Assembly: GCF_017591435.1 (NCBI RefSeq)
Contig: NC_059268.1
Span: 4,195,481 to 4,259,480 of the forward strand
DNA length: 64,000 nucleotides
Reading direction: 5' to 3'
Source of the DNA: Portunus trituberculatus
Taxonomy: Eukaryota > Arthropoda > Malacostraca > Decapoda > Portunidae
Below the pieces are notes generated by a model. The model had not been told where the DNA came from and did not search any database. It was given only the letters and a program-made list of their open reading frames with translations. Shown piece by piece: positions 51,426-62,940 of the stretch. The translations under genes were made by a program, and so were the position numbers. Each line of letters opens with the position of its first letter. Position 1 is the stretch's first letter.

Positions 51426-52503
51426 ATAAATCTCCCTAGAGAGTTTCTCTCCATGATTCATAAGTCATAATTGTGAGGAGGATTTCTAAGTTATGAGTGA
51501 TTTTAAGAGGAGCTTTTATGATTTTTTTTTTTTTTTGCATAGGCACAACTTCAGTCAGTGAGCTATTTATTTTCTTGAGACCCACTTACTTTTTTTTTTT
51601 TTTTTTTCAATAAAGTAAATTTCTAAGATGTTTACATTTGTTTAGTTAAACACAACAAAGATATCCAAATGGAATGGCATCATCAAAGTTGCCACATTTT
51701 GTGAATACAGCATTTTTTTTCAGCAAAATGATACTCATCAGTGGTGCTTATCTTATAACAGTCTGTAGTTTGTCTTGTACTGGACTCATTAATTTTTACT
51801 ATAGTGACTTCTTTCTTCCTTACCCAATAGTCATAAGATGTCATACAGACACAGAAGACATGTAATGGTAACTGCGATAAGTGGCATTAACATAATGTTA
51901 TAAATGGAATAAAATGGTTAAATTCAATCAAATATGTGTCTTTTTACAAGATATTGTTCAACTGTAAGTGAATGCAGCACTGAAGAAGAACAGAGCTGTT
52001 TGGGAGCCAAAAAGAGCTGTCTCTTTTGAGTGATTTGAGCTAAATGAACCAGCTCTATAAAAAGAACCAAAAATCCCATCACTAGTGTGAATCACATTGA
52101 AAACATCCAACAAAAGTAGAATCTCATCATTTTCAGAATTTTTGTTCTTATTTGCCCTGTTGTTCACAACTTTCCTATGTTTTTTCAACATAAACACAAA
52201 TTGTGCATTCTTCTCAAATAACAATATGTAAATCATATTTTTGGTTTTGGTTGGAGGTTAGTGGTTTGATTAGCTTGTGTGTTGTTCCTAATGTCAGACC
52301 TGCAGAAAGTGATTGGACGGTTTTTGCATATTTTTTTATTGTTTGAAACAGATGCTAAAATGCTGAGTTAGACACATCACCAGATTTACAAGAATTACTA
52401 TGGTATTAGGTCCATAAAAATTCAATACCTTGACCATCATACTTTATTATAGTGTTGCTATTACTACTACTGTTACTATCAGAGAGACCAAGACCATTGT
52501 ATC
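51426..52503. other. Unassigned intronic sequence
   Basis: AT-rich with T-runs near 51521, 51590 and 51710. No exon or element was recognised. The minus-strand open frame 51958-52236 has no known motif. Confidence 0.45.
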
Positions 52504-52522
52504 TCAGGATCAGATACAATGA

Positions 52523-52798
52523 GTATCTGATCCTGAAAGAAGAATATGCCAGTCGAAGCACAAGATCGCATAGTAAGAAGCTGGGGAAGGGAAGATGTGT
52601 AAGAGATATTAAAAAGTATAGTTTCCCGCAAAGATGTATTGAGACGTGAAACAGCTTGAATGAAGAAGTAGTGTCTGCAACGAGTGTGCATACTTTTAAA
52701 GTAAGATTGGATAAGTGTAGATATGGAGACGGGGCCACACGAGCATACAGCCCAGGCCCTGTAAAACTACAACTAGGTAAATACAACTAGGTAAATAC
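52523..52798 (+). mobile_element. LINE-L: short 3' end of a LINE-Q-type LINE
   Basis: It matches the end of LINE-Q (about 58480-58743): CACAAGATCGCATAGTAAGA, TTTCCCGCAAAGATGTATTG, GATATGGAGACGGGGCCACA. It ends with two copies of the AACTAGGTAAATAC tail unit. A perfect 14-bp inverted repeat sits at its 5' junction (52504-52536). Confidence 0.85.
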
Positions 52799-53643
52799 AT
52801 GAAAGCAAGGTGAAACCAGGTTTCACAATAGGCACAATCAGTGGCATTCAACATAGTTTATGCATTGCATCTTCCACAAAAATCAGAATTAATACCAGAT
52901 TGGCTAGGTACAAAAGGAAAATGGTCAGATGAGCATGGATTATTGTTTACAACTTGGGCTTGGTGATGGGGAGAGCCATGTCGTTTCTGGTTTGTGGTCC
53001 CACTGCACTCAAGTGATCCCTATTTTGACTTCATCTTTCCCTCTCCCTCAAGCAATTACTAACAAATGCAATACAAGATAACTTAACAAGGTTTGAGATG
53101 AGCTGATATGTGGTGGCTGCCAGAAACTTCGAGAATTTCATGAAATATAGGAGCATCAGTACACGTCTGCACCCAAATACTGCTCCTATGGTCACAATTA
53201 ATAACACCATTAGTTATTCTTTTAAAGTTTATTTAACACCACTAATTATTCTTTTACAGTTTATTAGTATTCTTTCAGCAATTTCAAATTTAGCTACCAG
53301 TCTAATTGGGTTAATTCTAGTAAGTTTAGATTTAGTTGGGTTATAGTTTGGTCAAATTACGTTTAATTAAATGACATTAGCAGTATTAGTATCATTTTAC
53401 ACTTTCACCAGTCTCAACATGGCTCTTCTTACTCCTCTTACCATATAAAGCTTCTCATTTTGAGTAATCTGAACCCCATATATACCCATCAAAATTTTTT
53501 TTATAACACTGACAGCAATTCTTGAAAATTTACCAGTTTTGGGAAGAATGAGCTCATGCACTGCCATGCCAACACTGAAAAGTGACACACCTGCATGTGT
53601 GATGGACTGGCGAGTGGCGACCACTCAGGCACACTGGTTAGGT
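52799..53643. other. Unassigned sequence with two small open frames
   Basis: A hydrophobic frame at 53110-53346 (plus) and a 75-residue frame at 53397-53624 (minus; VATRQSITHAGVSLFSVGMA at the start). Neither is recognised, and no TIR or LINE motif is seen. Confidence 0.35.
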
Positions 53644-53837
53644 GTATTTACCTAGTTGTATTGTACAGAGTTTGAATGGGGCTCAAAGTGTCCTGTCTCC
53701 ATATATCCATTTGTCCAATTTTTCTTTAAAGTTATGCACATTATGTGCTGTAACAACTTCACCATTTTTCAACCATTCTGTACATTTTCCAATATCCTTC
53801 ACACACTACCTCTTCCTAATCTTTCCATGTCCTCTTG
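53644..53837 (-). mobile_element. LINE-M: LINE 3' end, first of a chain of three
   Basis: The TATTTACCTAGTTGTATTGT tail (complement) starts it, and the body matches the first ~195 bases of LINE-N (53838 on). It is cut at CTTG, where the LINE-N tail begins immediately. Confidence 0.87.
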
Positions 53838-55107
53838 TATTTACCTAGTTGTATTGTATAGGGTTCGAGTGGGGCTCATAGTGTCCTGTCTCCATATCTC
53901 CATTTATCTAGTTTTTCTTTAAAGTTATGCACATTATGTGCTGCGACAATTTCCTTATCCAATGCATTCCATTTTTCCACCGTTCTGTGTGGAAAACTGT
54001 ATTTTTCAACATCCTTCACACACTGCCTCATCCCGATTTTCTTTTCATGTCCTCTTGTCCTTCCATCTTCTTCCACTAACAGCACCAGGTCTTCTTTGTC
54101 TATTTTTTTAATATCATTTACTATCTCATACATTGTTATTAGGTCCCCACGTTCTCTTCTATCCTGTAAGGTTGGCACTCTCATTTCCTTCAGTCGTTCT
54201 TCATATGTGAGGTTCTTTAATTTCGGCATCATCTTTGTAGCAATCTTCTGTATCCTTTCCAGTTTTCTTATATCTTTTATAAAGCTCGGAGACCATACCA
54301 CTGCTGTATATTCCAGCCTTGGTCGTATCATGCTTTGATGAATTTTTTCATCATATCTTTATCCATGTAGTGAAATGCCACTCTTATATTAGTCAACATC
54401 TTATATGATAGTCCAAATATCTTGTTTATGTGTTTATCAGGGCTCAGATTTTCTTGTATGATCACTCCAAGATCTTTTTCCTCTTCAGTCTTCATTATTT
54501 GCTCTTGTCCCATCAAATAGTTCCATACTGGTCTTCTCTTATTCTTTCCTAGTTCCATTATGTGACATTTCTTGGCATTAAACTCCAATTTCCACTTCTT
54601 GCTCCATTCATAAATCTTGTTTAAATCTTCCTGTAACAGTAGACAGTCCTCTCTGGTTTTGATAACTTTTAGCAACTTTGCATCATCAGCAAATAAATTC
54701 ATAAAGCTGTTTATCCCAATGTGAATGTCGTTTACATATACTTGAAACATAATGGGGGCTAACACTGACCCTTGTGGCACTCCGCTAGTTACTTTACTCC
54801 AAGATGAGTATGTATCTCTGATCACAGTTCTCATTTCCCTATCCTTCAAATAATCTCTTGTCCATTCGAGCAAGGTTCCACGCAGTCCTCCTATGATCTC
54901 TAGTTTCCAAAGAAGTCTTCCGTGAGGGACTTTATCAAATGCCTTTTTAATGTCCAGGTATATTGTGTCTACCCATCCATCTCTGTTTTCAAGTCCTGCA
55001 ATAACTCTGGAATAGAAGCTTATTAAATTTGATACACATGACTGCCCTGTCATGAATCCAAATTGTCTGTTCGATATGACTTGCTCCTCTTCTAGAAATT
55101 TAATTAT
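53838..55107 (-). mobile_element. LINE-N: 5'-truncated LINE in the chain
   Basis: The tail at 53838 is the complement of TATTTACCTAGTTGTATTGT. The body carries ORF2 from the RT middle to the end. It is cut at 55107, where the tail of LINE-P begins. The best-preserved RT frame of the TATTTACCT-tailed group is here. Confidence 0.88.
53876..55060 (-). pseudogene. LINE-N ORF2: reverse transcriptase and C-terminal domain
   Basis: A 241-residue frame (55053 to 54328) holds SCVSNLISFYSRVIAGLENR, TIYLDIKKAFDKVPHGRLL (near 54960), SGVPQGSVLAPIMF (near 54780) and the catalytic FADDAKLLK (near 54690). It continues with WKLEFNAKKCHIMELGK and EKDLGVIIQENLSPDKHINK. A frameshift at about 54330 leads into a 151-residue frame (54331 to 53876) with RPRLEYTAVVWSPSF, RIQKIATKMMPKL and FPHRTVEKWNALD. 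Only one break separates the two parts, so this copy is relatively young. The N-terminal third of ORF2 is missing. Confidence 0.88.
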
Positions 55108-55280
55108 ATTTACCTATTTGTGTATTACAGGGCCCGAGCTAAGCTCTCTGTGTCCTGTCTCCTTGTCTACTCCTGTCATCTCTCTCTTTCATCTGATTGA
55201 CGCACACTGCATCAACAACATCACTGCTTAGTTTATTCTACTTATCAATACTACGATGCGGGAAACTGTACTTTCTCACG

Positions 55281-56594
55281 TCATTTAAACAGATGTCTTT
55301 TATTAGTTTTTTTTCCATGTCCTCGGAGATGATTACTTGTGGTCACCTTTATCCATTCTTTGTCCAATGTGTCAATCTTGTTCACCAATTTATACATAGT
55401 TATCATGTCACCCCTTGTTCTTCTCTCTTCTAATGTGGTCAGCCCCAGCTCCCTCAGTCTTTCCTCATAGTCTAACTCCTTGAAACCTGGTACCATCCTT
55501 GTTGCCAGCCTCTGTACCCTTTCCACCTTCACATTTTTCTTCATGTGTGGTGACCAGACACGAGCTGCATATTCTAGCTGGGGTCTTATTAAAGTGCATA
55601 GTATCTTTTCCATCATTCCTTCATCTAGGTAGTGGAATGCAAGACCAATATTTTGAAGCATATTATATGTTTTCCCAAATATCTTGTTTTTGTGTTTCTC
55701 CGGTGACAAAGTGTTTTGCACGGTTACTCCTAAGTCTTTCTCCTCATTGGTCTCTTCAATTTTCTCATCACCCAGCCTGTAATCCCTGTTTGGTCTGTAT
55801 CTACTTCTTCCCATTTTCATAACATGGCTCTTGTTTATATCAAATTCCATCTGCCACTCTTTACTCCACTCATATATTTTATCAAGGTCTTCCTGTAACT
55901 TGTTACAATCTTCCACATTCTTTACTCTCCTCATAATTTTAGTATCGTCCACGAACATATTCATGTAACTGCCTATTCCTACTGGCATATCATTAACATA
56001 AATCAAGCACTGACCCTTATGGAACTCCACTGGTTACCTTTTTCCACTCTGACTTCTTTCCTTTCACCACTGTTCACATTTCTCTTCCCACTAAGTAATT
56101 TTCCATCCATTTTGCTAGTTTATCACTTACTCCTCCAATCTTCTTTAGTTTCCAAATCAGTCTATTGTGTGGCACTTTATCAAAGGCCTTTCTCAAGTCC
56201 AGGTAAATAGCATCCACCCATCCCCTTCTATGTTGTAGTATGTCAGTCACTCTTGAATAAAAACATAATAAATTGGATACACGATCTTCCTTTTCTGAAA
56301 CCAAACTGCCTTTCACTCAGAATGTTTTCACTTTCTAGATACTCACTCCACTTTGCTTTAATTACTTCTTCACATACCTTGCACAATATACTAGTCAACG
56401 ATACTGGTCTGTAATTTAACGGTTCCATTCTAATTCCATTCTTATATATAGGCACAATGTCAGCTCTTTTCCACTCTTTTGGGACTATTCCTGTTCGTAT
56501 GGAGGTTTCCACAATATCAAATATGGGGTTCAACAATTGATCTTTACATTCTTTCAGCAACTTCCCAGATATGCCATCAGGCCCCATTGATTTA
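55281..56594 (-). pseudogene. LINE-P ORF2, reverse transcriptase and C-terminal part
   Basis: In coding order: MGPDGISGKLLKECKDQLLN (near 56587), LNYRPVSLTSIL (near 56420), FGFRKGRSC (near 56300), YLDLRKAFDKVPH (near 56200). A deletion near 56010 removes much of the GVPQGSVLGP motif; only a trace is readable across frames. FVDDTK (near 55955; the usual FADD Ala is Val), RPQLEYAARVWSPHMKK (near 55590) and ERVQRLATRMVPGF follow. The frame of 249 residues at 56030-55281 covers the end. At least four breaks. Confidence 0.82.
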
Positions 56595-56855
56595 TTAACC
56601 CCTTCAATACGGTGACGCCTATGTGGGCGTCATGAAGCCCCAGTAGTAAATACGGTGACACCTACATAGACGTCATATTTCTTTTCTGAGCTTTCTTCAG
56701 TTCAGTTGTCCCGTATAGTGTGTTGGATACCAACTACACACGCCGTATGCTGTCCTTGAAATCCTAGTGCTCCTCCCACCATCCTTGCCTCCACCAATCA
56801 CTAAAGATAAGCTACATGCCTTGTGTCTAAGATTACCCAATGGCATAGACTGTTC

Positions 56856-56860
<5 letters not shown>

Positions 56861-56936
<76 letters not shown>

Positions 56937-57060
56937 CCTCCTCCCCATCTCCCTTTCCTCCCTCCCCATCTCCCTTTCCTCCCTCCCCATCTCCCTTTCC
57001 TCCCTCCCCATCTCCCTTTCCTCCCTCCCCATCTCCCTTCCCTCCCTCTCCCCTCTCCCT
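56861..57060. repeat. (TC)n followed by a 21-bp minisatellite
   Basis: TC units run to 56932. Then about five copies of CCCCATCTCCCTTTCCTCCCT follow at 56944-57048, with few changes. Confidence 0.93.
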
Positions 57061-57106
57061 CTCGAAAGATAAGTTACATGCGTCCTGCCTTGTAACATTC
57101 GTGGAA

Positions 57107-57121
57107 ACACACACACACACA
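57107..57121. repeat. Short (AC)n left of LINE-Q
   Basis: Seven AC units directly before LINE-Q. The tract resumes at 58744 and again at 62825. Confidence 0.85.
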
Positions 57122-58741
57122 TGAGGTCTTTACTAAGGAATCCAAATTTGAAAGACCACAGGGTAATAGAGAGACTGTCTATATGAAAGAGATTAAAGTA
57201 ACCAAGCTTGAAATAAAAAAGTTGATGACGGAACTAGATGAGGAAAAGGCAATGGGACCGGATGAAGTCTCAGGCAGAATACTGAAAGAATGTAGGGAAG
57301 AACTAGCAAGTCCAATATACGTACAACATCATAAAATGCTCAATAGAAAATGGAACAGTGCCAGTGGAGTGGAAAAGAGCTGAGGTGGTTCCCATATATA
57401 AGAGCGGAAGGAAGGAAGAACCTTTAAATTACAGACCGGTATCACTAACTAGTGTAATATGCAAGATGTGTGAAAAAGTAATAAAGAAGCAATGGATTGA
57501 GTTTCTTGAAGACAACAAAATATTATCAAATAGCCAATTTGGTTTTAGAAAAGGACGGTCATGTGTGACAAATTTATTGAGTTTCTACTCTAGAATAGTT
57601 GATAAAGTACAAGAGAGAGAGGGATGGGTTGACTGTATCTATTTAGATCTAAAAAAGGCGTTTGATAAAGTGCCACATAAAAGATTACTATGGAAGTTAG
57701 AGGAGAAGGGTGGCTTAAAAGGAAGCACATTGAGATGGATGAAGAATTACTTAAGGGGGAGAGAAATAAGGACGATAGTTAAAGATATGAAGTCCAAGTG
57801 GAGAACAGTAGACAGTGGAGTGCCACAGGGTCAGTATTGGCCAATACTTTTCTCGTATATATAAATGACATGCCAGAGGAGTGAACAGCTACATAAATCT
57901 GTTTATGGACGATGCGAAACTGTGCAGAGTCATTAAACAAAAGAGGATTGTGAAATACTACAGGAAGACTTAAACAAGATCTGGAAATGGAGCAAAAAAT
58001 GGGAGATGGAATTCAATGTGGACAAAAGCCATGTCATGGAAATGGGAAAAAGTGAAAGACGACCAGTGGGAATCTATAAGATGGAAGATGGAGTAGAACT
58101 AGAAAAAGTAAAAAAGGAAAAGGACTTGGGAGTGACAATGGAAGAAAATAATCAACCGGTAAGCCATATTGAAAGAATTTTCAGAGAGACGTATAATTTG
58201 CTAAGGAATATTGGAGTAGCATTTCACTATATGGACAAGGAAATGATGAAGAAATTGATAAGTACTAAAATAAGACCTAGATTGGAATATGCAGGAGTTG
58301 TGTGGACTCCCCATAAAAAGAAACACATAAGAAAATGGCTACAAGAATGGTTCCAGAATTTAAAGGGATGGCATATGAGGAGAGACTAAAGGCAATGGAT
58401 CTACCAACCTTGGAGCAGAGAAAAGAGAGGGGATCTGATACAAGTTTATAAATTGATTAATGGAATGGATGGAGTGGATAATGAGAAACTGATCCTGAGA
58501 GAAGAAATGACTTTAGAAGCACAAGATCGCATAGTAAGAAACTAAGGAAGGGATGATGTCTGAGAGATGTTAAAAAATTTAGCTTCCCGCAAAGATGTGT
58601 TGAGACTTGGAACAGTTTGAGTGAGGAAGTGGTGTCAGCAAAGAGTGTGCATAGTTTTAAAGAAAAATTGGATAAGTGTAGATATGGAGACGGGACCACA
58701 CGAGCATAAAGCCCAGGCCCTGTAAAACTACAACTAGGTAA

Positions 58742-58743
<2 letters not shown>
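57122..58743 (+). mobile_element. LINE-Q: 5'-truncated LINE inserted in (AC)n
   Basis: It starts inside ORF2 (EVFTKESKFERPQG) directly after (AC)n and ends with the tail ACTAGGTAAAT, followed by (AC)n (58744-58810). Its orientation is the same as that of LINE-R next to it. Confidence 0.9.
57123..58690 (+). pseudogene. LINE-Q ORF2: reverse transcriptase and C-terminal domain
   Basis: The frame opens before the RT and reads DEEKAMGPDEVSGRILKECR (near 57240), then, after a shift, LNYRPVSLTSVIC (near 57425), FGFRKGRSCVTNLLSFYSR (near 57540) and CIYLDLKKAFDKVPHKRLL (near 57635). SGVPQG (near 57815) is followed by a break that removes the usual SVLAP phase. The catalytic motif is degraded (the plus strand at 57905-57916 reads MDDAK in place of FADDAK). 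The C-terminal domain has EFNVDKSHVMEMGKS (58006) and RPRLEYAGVVWTPHKKKH (58270), then a deletion near 58330. Closest relatives here are LINE-B and LINE-R. Confidence 0.85.

Positions 58744-58810
<67 letters not shown>
58744..58810. repeat. (AC)n microsatellite between LINE-Q and LINE-R
   Basis: About 33 AC units. LINE-Q ends at its left edge and the LINE-R leader begins at its right edge. Confidence 0.96.
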
Positions 58811-58811
<1 letters not shown>

Positions 58812-59076
58812 CGATGGCGGAGGTGGTCGCTGAGCTCCAGAGCAATCATCTATAATTCTACAGTTACCTAAGAGTAACCAAGGTGGGAAAGGAGCTGGTA
58901 ATGTTTGTCCCGTCTCCATATAGTCATGTTAACTGTTGATTAGCAAAATAATGTCCAGTGAAGGTAAATATAAACTGTAGCCTGCGTTTGAGCCATCAGC
59001 TGGTTTGTTTACGTCTGCGCAACATGGCGGCCGTGAACTCGAAGAGGAATCAGACTTCACAGGGTTTCAAGGAATA

Positions 59077-59900
59077 ATGGAGAAGAGCACTTATGTGAAG
59101 AAAATTCTGGAGTTAGAAGGTAAAATTGAAAACTGTTTGAAAAGTATGAGGGCCTGGAAACGAGTTATGACAATGTAAAAAGAGACTGTGCCGATATGAA
59201 GAAGGAAAATGCAGCACTGAAAGAGGAAGTTAAGCTAATTAAAGTGAATTGCGAAAAATGTGGAGAATCTCTAGGAAAAGTGATGGAGAAGCAGGCTGAA
59301 TGGAAAAAGTCAGGAAGTGGAAAGAAAGGAGGTAAATTACAAAGTTGCAAGTCTGGAAAAGGAAATCAAAGAGTCAGGGAGAAAACTTTGGGCCTTGCTG
59401 AAATTATAGATCAACAGATCATAGAAGAGAAGATAGCTGAGAAAGTGGTGAAGGTTATTAAGTCAAATGAGACATTGGTGAGGGAAACTGTAGACAAAAA
59501 GAGATGTGTGGTGATATTTGGTGTGGAGGAGGATAAGACACCGAGTAAAATGGAGAGAGAAAAACATAAAAAGGTGATAAATAATATCATTAATGTGGTG
59601 CAAGAGGAGGAAAAGACCTAGTACAAGAAATAGAGGACTTCCATAGAATTGGAAAGTTCACAAGAGAAGGTATGAGGCCAATAAGAATCAAACTTAAGTC
59701 ACAAAAGGATGTAGATGAATTGGTGGAGAAGTCATGGAGGCTAGCCCAGCAGGAAACAACAAGGAAGATTTGGTTGAGAAGAGATCTCGGTGAAAAGGAA
59801 AGAGAAATGTTAAATGAGTTGAGAAAGGAGGCTTTGAAAAAAATGAAGAGAGGACAGAAGAAGAGAAGAAAGAGTTTTTCTGGAGAATCTTGGATATGAG
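59077..59900 (+). pseudogene. LINE-R ORF1: coiled coil, RRM-like fold, basic tail
   Basis: An ATG at 59077 opens MEKSTYVKKILELEGKIENC. After a frameshift near 59135 the coiled coil continues with DCADMKKENAALKEEVKLIK. NCEKCGESLGKV follows, then a Lys/Ser-rich hinge and LVRETVDKKRCVVIFGVEE (RNP-like strand, near 59505). A second frameshift at about 59620 leads to DFHRIGKFTREG, RPIRIKLKSQKDVDELVEKS (near 59675) and a basic C-terminus (KKMKRGQKKRRKSF), ending at 59897. This is the domain order of RNA-chaperone ORF1 proteins. Only two single-base shifts break it. Confidence 0.75.
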
Positions 59901-59914
59901 ACTGAGGAAGTGGT

Positions 59915-62760
59915 TCATAACCCAGAAAAGTACAGCAAGAAAGGACTAAAGAAACTTACATATGAGCGAAATGTAATGTATTCCAACATAAATGGAGTGA
60001 TATCGGGGATTTTAGAACTCAACGATTACTTGAGGGACAAGAACCCAGATATTGTGGGTCTTACTGAAACAAAACTGAGAGAGGGAGAAGACCTGATGAA
60101 GGTTGGAGAAGGAAATATAACGTTTGGAAAAGAAATAGAGTAGGTAAGATGGGAGGAGGAGTGATGTTGCTGGTTAAAAAAGATATAAAGGTGGATCAAG
60201 TGAAAAAAGGTATGGGAAAGGCAGAAGTGCTAAAGATCAGAGCAGAAACTAATGAAGGAAAAAAGAGGCACTACATAGTGGTGTACGTACCACCTAAGAC
60301 AAATGCATGGTCAGTACAGGAATATGAAGAAATGATAAGTGATACAGGAACATGTCTGGAAGAAATGTTGGGTGGCTGTGAACGAACTATAATGATGGGA
60401 GATTTTAATTGTAAAGAGGTGTGTTGGGAGGACTGGTCAATGGAAGGATCAGAGACAACATGGGGAAATACACTATTGACACTGGCAATGGAAAATGTGT
60501 TAACTCAGTGGGTCAAAGAAGATACTAGGTTTGGAGGAGAGGGAGCATCGTCAAGACTGGACTTGGTCTTTAGTACAGAGCCAATGGTCATTGAGGAGAT
60601 GAGGGTGGAGTGCCCTTTAGCAAAGAGTGATCATGCAGTTTTGGAGTTCAAGGTGATAGACGAAGAGAAATCTAGAAGAAATGAAGAATATAAAGTGGGA
60701 AGATGGAATTATGCCAAGACAGATTTTGGAAACCTAAAGAAATTCTTTCAAGAGACAAATTGGATGAAATTCAAGAGTGCTAAGGAGCAAATGAAAAGTG
60801 GAAGGAATTTATAAAAATATACAAAGAAGGTGAGAAAAATTTGTACCAATAAGACAACATAGAGAAGTTGGAAAGCAGGACTGGTTTAACGATAGATGTG
60901 AAAAGGCTAGAACAAGAAAAGAGGATGCATGGAAGAGGTGGAGAAGGAAAAGACGGATTAAGCAGTGGGAAAGTTACAAAAGAGCAAGAAATGAATATGT
61001 GTTGATTAGAAGAGAAGAAAGAAAGAAACAAGAAAAGGATATAATTGATAAATGTAAAGACCAACCAAGGCTTTTTACAGACATGTGAACAACAACATCA
61101 AAAATAGAGAAAGTATTGAAAGTTTAGAAGTAAATGGAGTATACAGTGAAGATCCCAGGAAATGGCAGAGGCTATGAATGGATGCTTTCGGAAGGTATTC
61201 ACAAAGGAGACTGCTTTTGACAAACCACTGGTAATGGAACAGAAAGGGATTATGAAGGAGTTTCAAGTAACTGTGGAGGAGATCAAGAACATGATGGGGA
61301 GTTTAGAAGTGAGAAAAGCTGTGGGACCTGATGGGGTATCAGGATGGATTTTAAGAGAATGCAGGAGCAATTGGCAGAAAAAGTTTGTGAAGTAATTGAT
61401 GCCTCATTAAGGGAAGGTGTAGTGCCCCAAGACTGGAAAAGAGCTAACATTGTCCCAATCTATAAATCAGGTAACAAGAGAGACCCATTGAACTATAGAC
61501 CAGTGTCACTTACAAGTGTGGTAGCTAAGATGTGTGAGAGGGTGGTGAAGACTAGATGGACAGACTTCTTGGAGAAAATGACATACTTTGTGAGTGTCAA
61601 TTTGGTTTTAGGAAAGGGCGTTCATGCACGACAAACCTGATATGTTACTATTCGAGGGTGATAGATGTAATACAGGAAAGAGATGGTTGGGCTGATGGAA
61701 TATATCTGGATTTAAAAAAGGCCTTTGATAAGGTACCACACCAGAGACTGATCTGGAAACTTGAAATGGTAGGAGGAGTGCATGGCAGTTTACTAAAATG
61801 GATGGAAGACTTTTGGTAGGAAGAGAAATGAGAACAATAATTAAGGACAGACCATCAGAATGGGGATTGGTGGAGAGTGGAGTTCCACAGGGATCAGTGT
61901 TGGCACCAGTAATGTTCGCAGTCTACATAAATGACATGGTGGATGGGGTGTCCAGTTATGTGAGCCTATTTGCAGACGATGCAAAATTGTTAAGAAAAGT
62001 GAGATGTGACAAAGATTGCGAACTACTCCAGGAAGACTTGGACAGAATATGGAAATGGAGCTGTACATGGCAAATGGAGTTCAACACGACAAAATGCAAG
62101 AAAATAGAGTTTGGCAAGAGTGAAAGAAGAATCAGGAGTATGTACAAGATAGGAAATGAAGACATAAAACCAGTCATGAAGAAAAAGACCTTGGGGTGAC
62201 AATTACCAATGACCTATCGCCAGAGAGACATATAAACAAAATAATTGGAGAAGTATTGAACTTATTGAGGAACATAAGAGTGGCGTCAGATATCTAGATG
62301 AAGAAATGATGAAGAAAATAATTACTGCAATGATAAGACCGAGGCTTGAATATGCAACAATACAGTGGGCTCCGAACTTAAAGAAACACATAAGGAAACT
62401 AGAGAAAGTACAGAGGGCTGCAACGAAAATGGTGCCTGACTTAAGAGATTTGACTTATGAAGACAGACTGAAAAGAATGCAACTTCCAACCCTGGAAAAC
62501 AGAAGAGAAAGGGGAGACCTGATAGCAATATACAGAGTGATGATTGGCATGGAAAAATGGATAGGGAAGATCTGTGTATGTGGAATGAAAGAATGTCGAG
62601 AGGGCATGGGAAAAACTAAAATGGCCACTTATAGGAGAGATGTGAAAAATATAGCTTCCTCATAGAAGGGTGGAAGCATGGAATAGTTTAGACGTGGAAG
62701 TGGTCAACGCAAGGAATATTCATGATTTTAAGAAAAAGCTGGACATTAATAGATATGGAG
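59915..62760 (+). pseudogene. LINE-R ORF2: endonuclease, reverse transcriptase, C-terminal domain
   Basis: The endonuclease has VMYSNINGVISGILELNDYL (near 59970) and LTETKLREGE (near 60060). A frameshift at 60140 follows, then GGGVMLLVKKDIK, VVYVPPKTNAWS (near 60280), MMGDFNCKEVCWED (near 60390), SRLDLVFSTEP (near 60550) and KSDHAVLEF (near 60625). The linker is broken from 60786 to 61160. The RT has VRKAVGPDGVSGWIL (61312), LNYRPVSLTSVVAKMCERV (61485), FGFRKGRSC (61600), YLDLKKAFDKVPHQRL (61705), SGVPQGSVLAPVMF (61880) and the catalytic FADDAKLL (61970). The C-terminal domain has RPRLEYATIQWAPNLKKH (62337) and KVQRAATKMVPDL. About eight frameshifts, mostly one base; motifs themselves are intact. 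Confidence 0.88.
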
Positions 62761-62822
62761 ACGGGACAACACGAGCATAGCTCTTTTCCGTATGTTACAA
62801 TTAGGTAAATACAATTAGGTAA

Positions 62823-62824
<2 letters not shown>

Positions 62825-62852
<28 letters not shown>
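62825..62852. repeat. (AC)n right of LINE-R
   Basis: 14 AC units directly after the LINE-R tail; the third piece of the interrupted AC tract. Confidence 0.92.
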
Positions 62853-62855
<3 letters not shown>

Positions 62856-62872
62856 TACAAAACAACAAATTC

Positions 62873-62873
<1 letters not shown>

Positions 62874-62940
<67 letters not shown>

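Larger units (their letters stand above)
58811..62824 (+). mobile_element. LINE-R: full-length LINE in (AC)n
   Basis: The leader (58811-59076) follows (AC)n, ORF1 and ORF2 follow in order, and the end has two copies of AATTAGGTAAATAC and then (AC)n (62825-62852). About 4.0 kb; the most complete member of the TATTTACCT/AGGTAAATA-tailed group in the window. It may serve as the reference copy for reading the others. Confidence 0.9.

Noticed and set aside
53110..53346. Hydrophobic AT-rich frame as a mitochondrial gene fragment (NUMT)
   Set aside because: It does not read like any mitochondrial subunit I can recall, and flanking frames do not extend it.
56944..57048. 21-bp tandem units considered as a CRISPR array
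   Set aside because: There are no spacers, units are contiguous and pyrimidine-rich, and the context is eukaryotic. It is a minisatellite.
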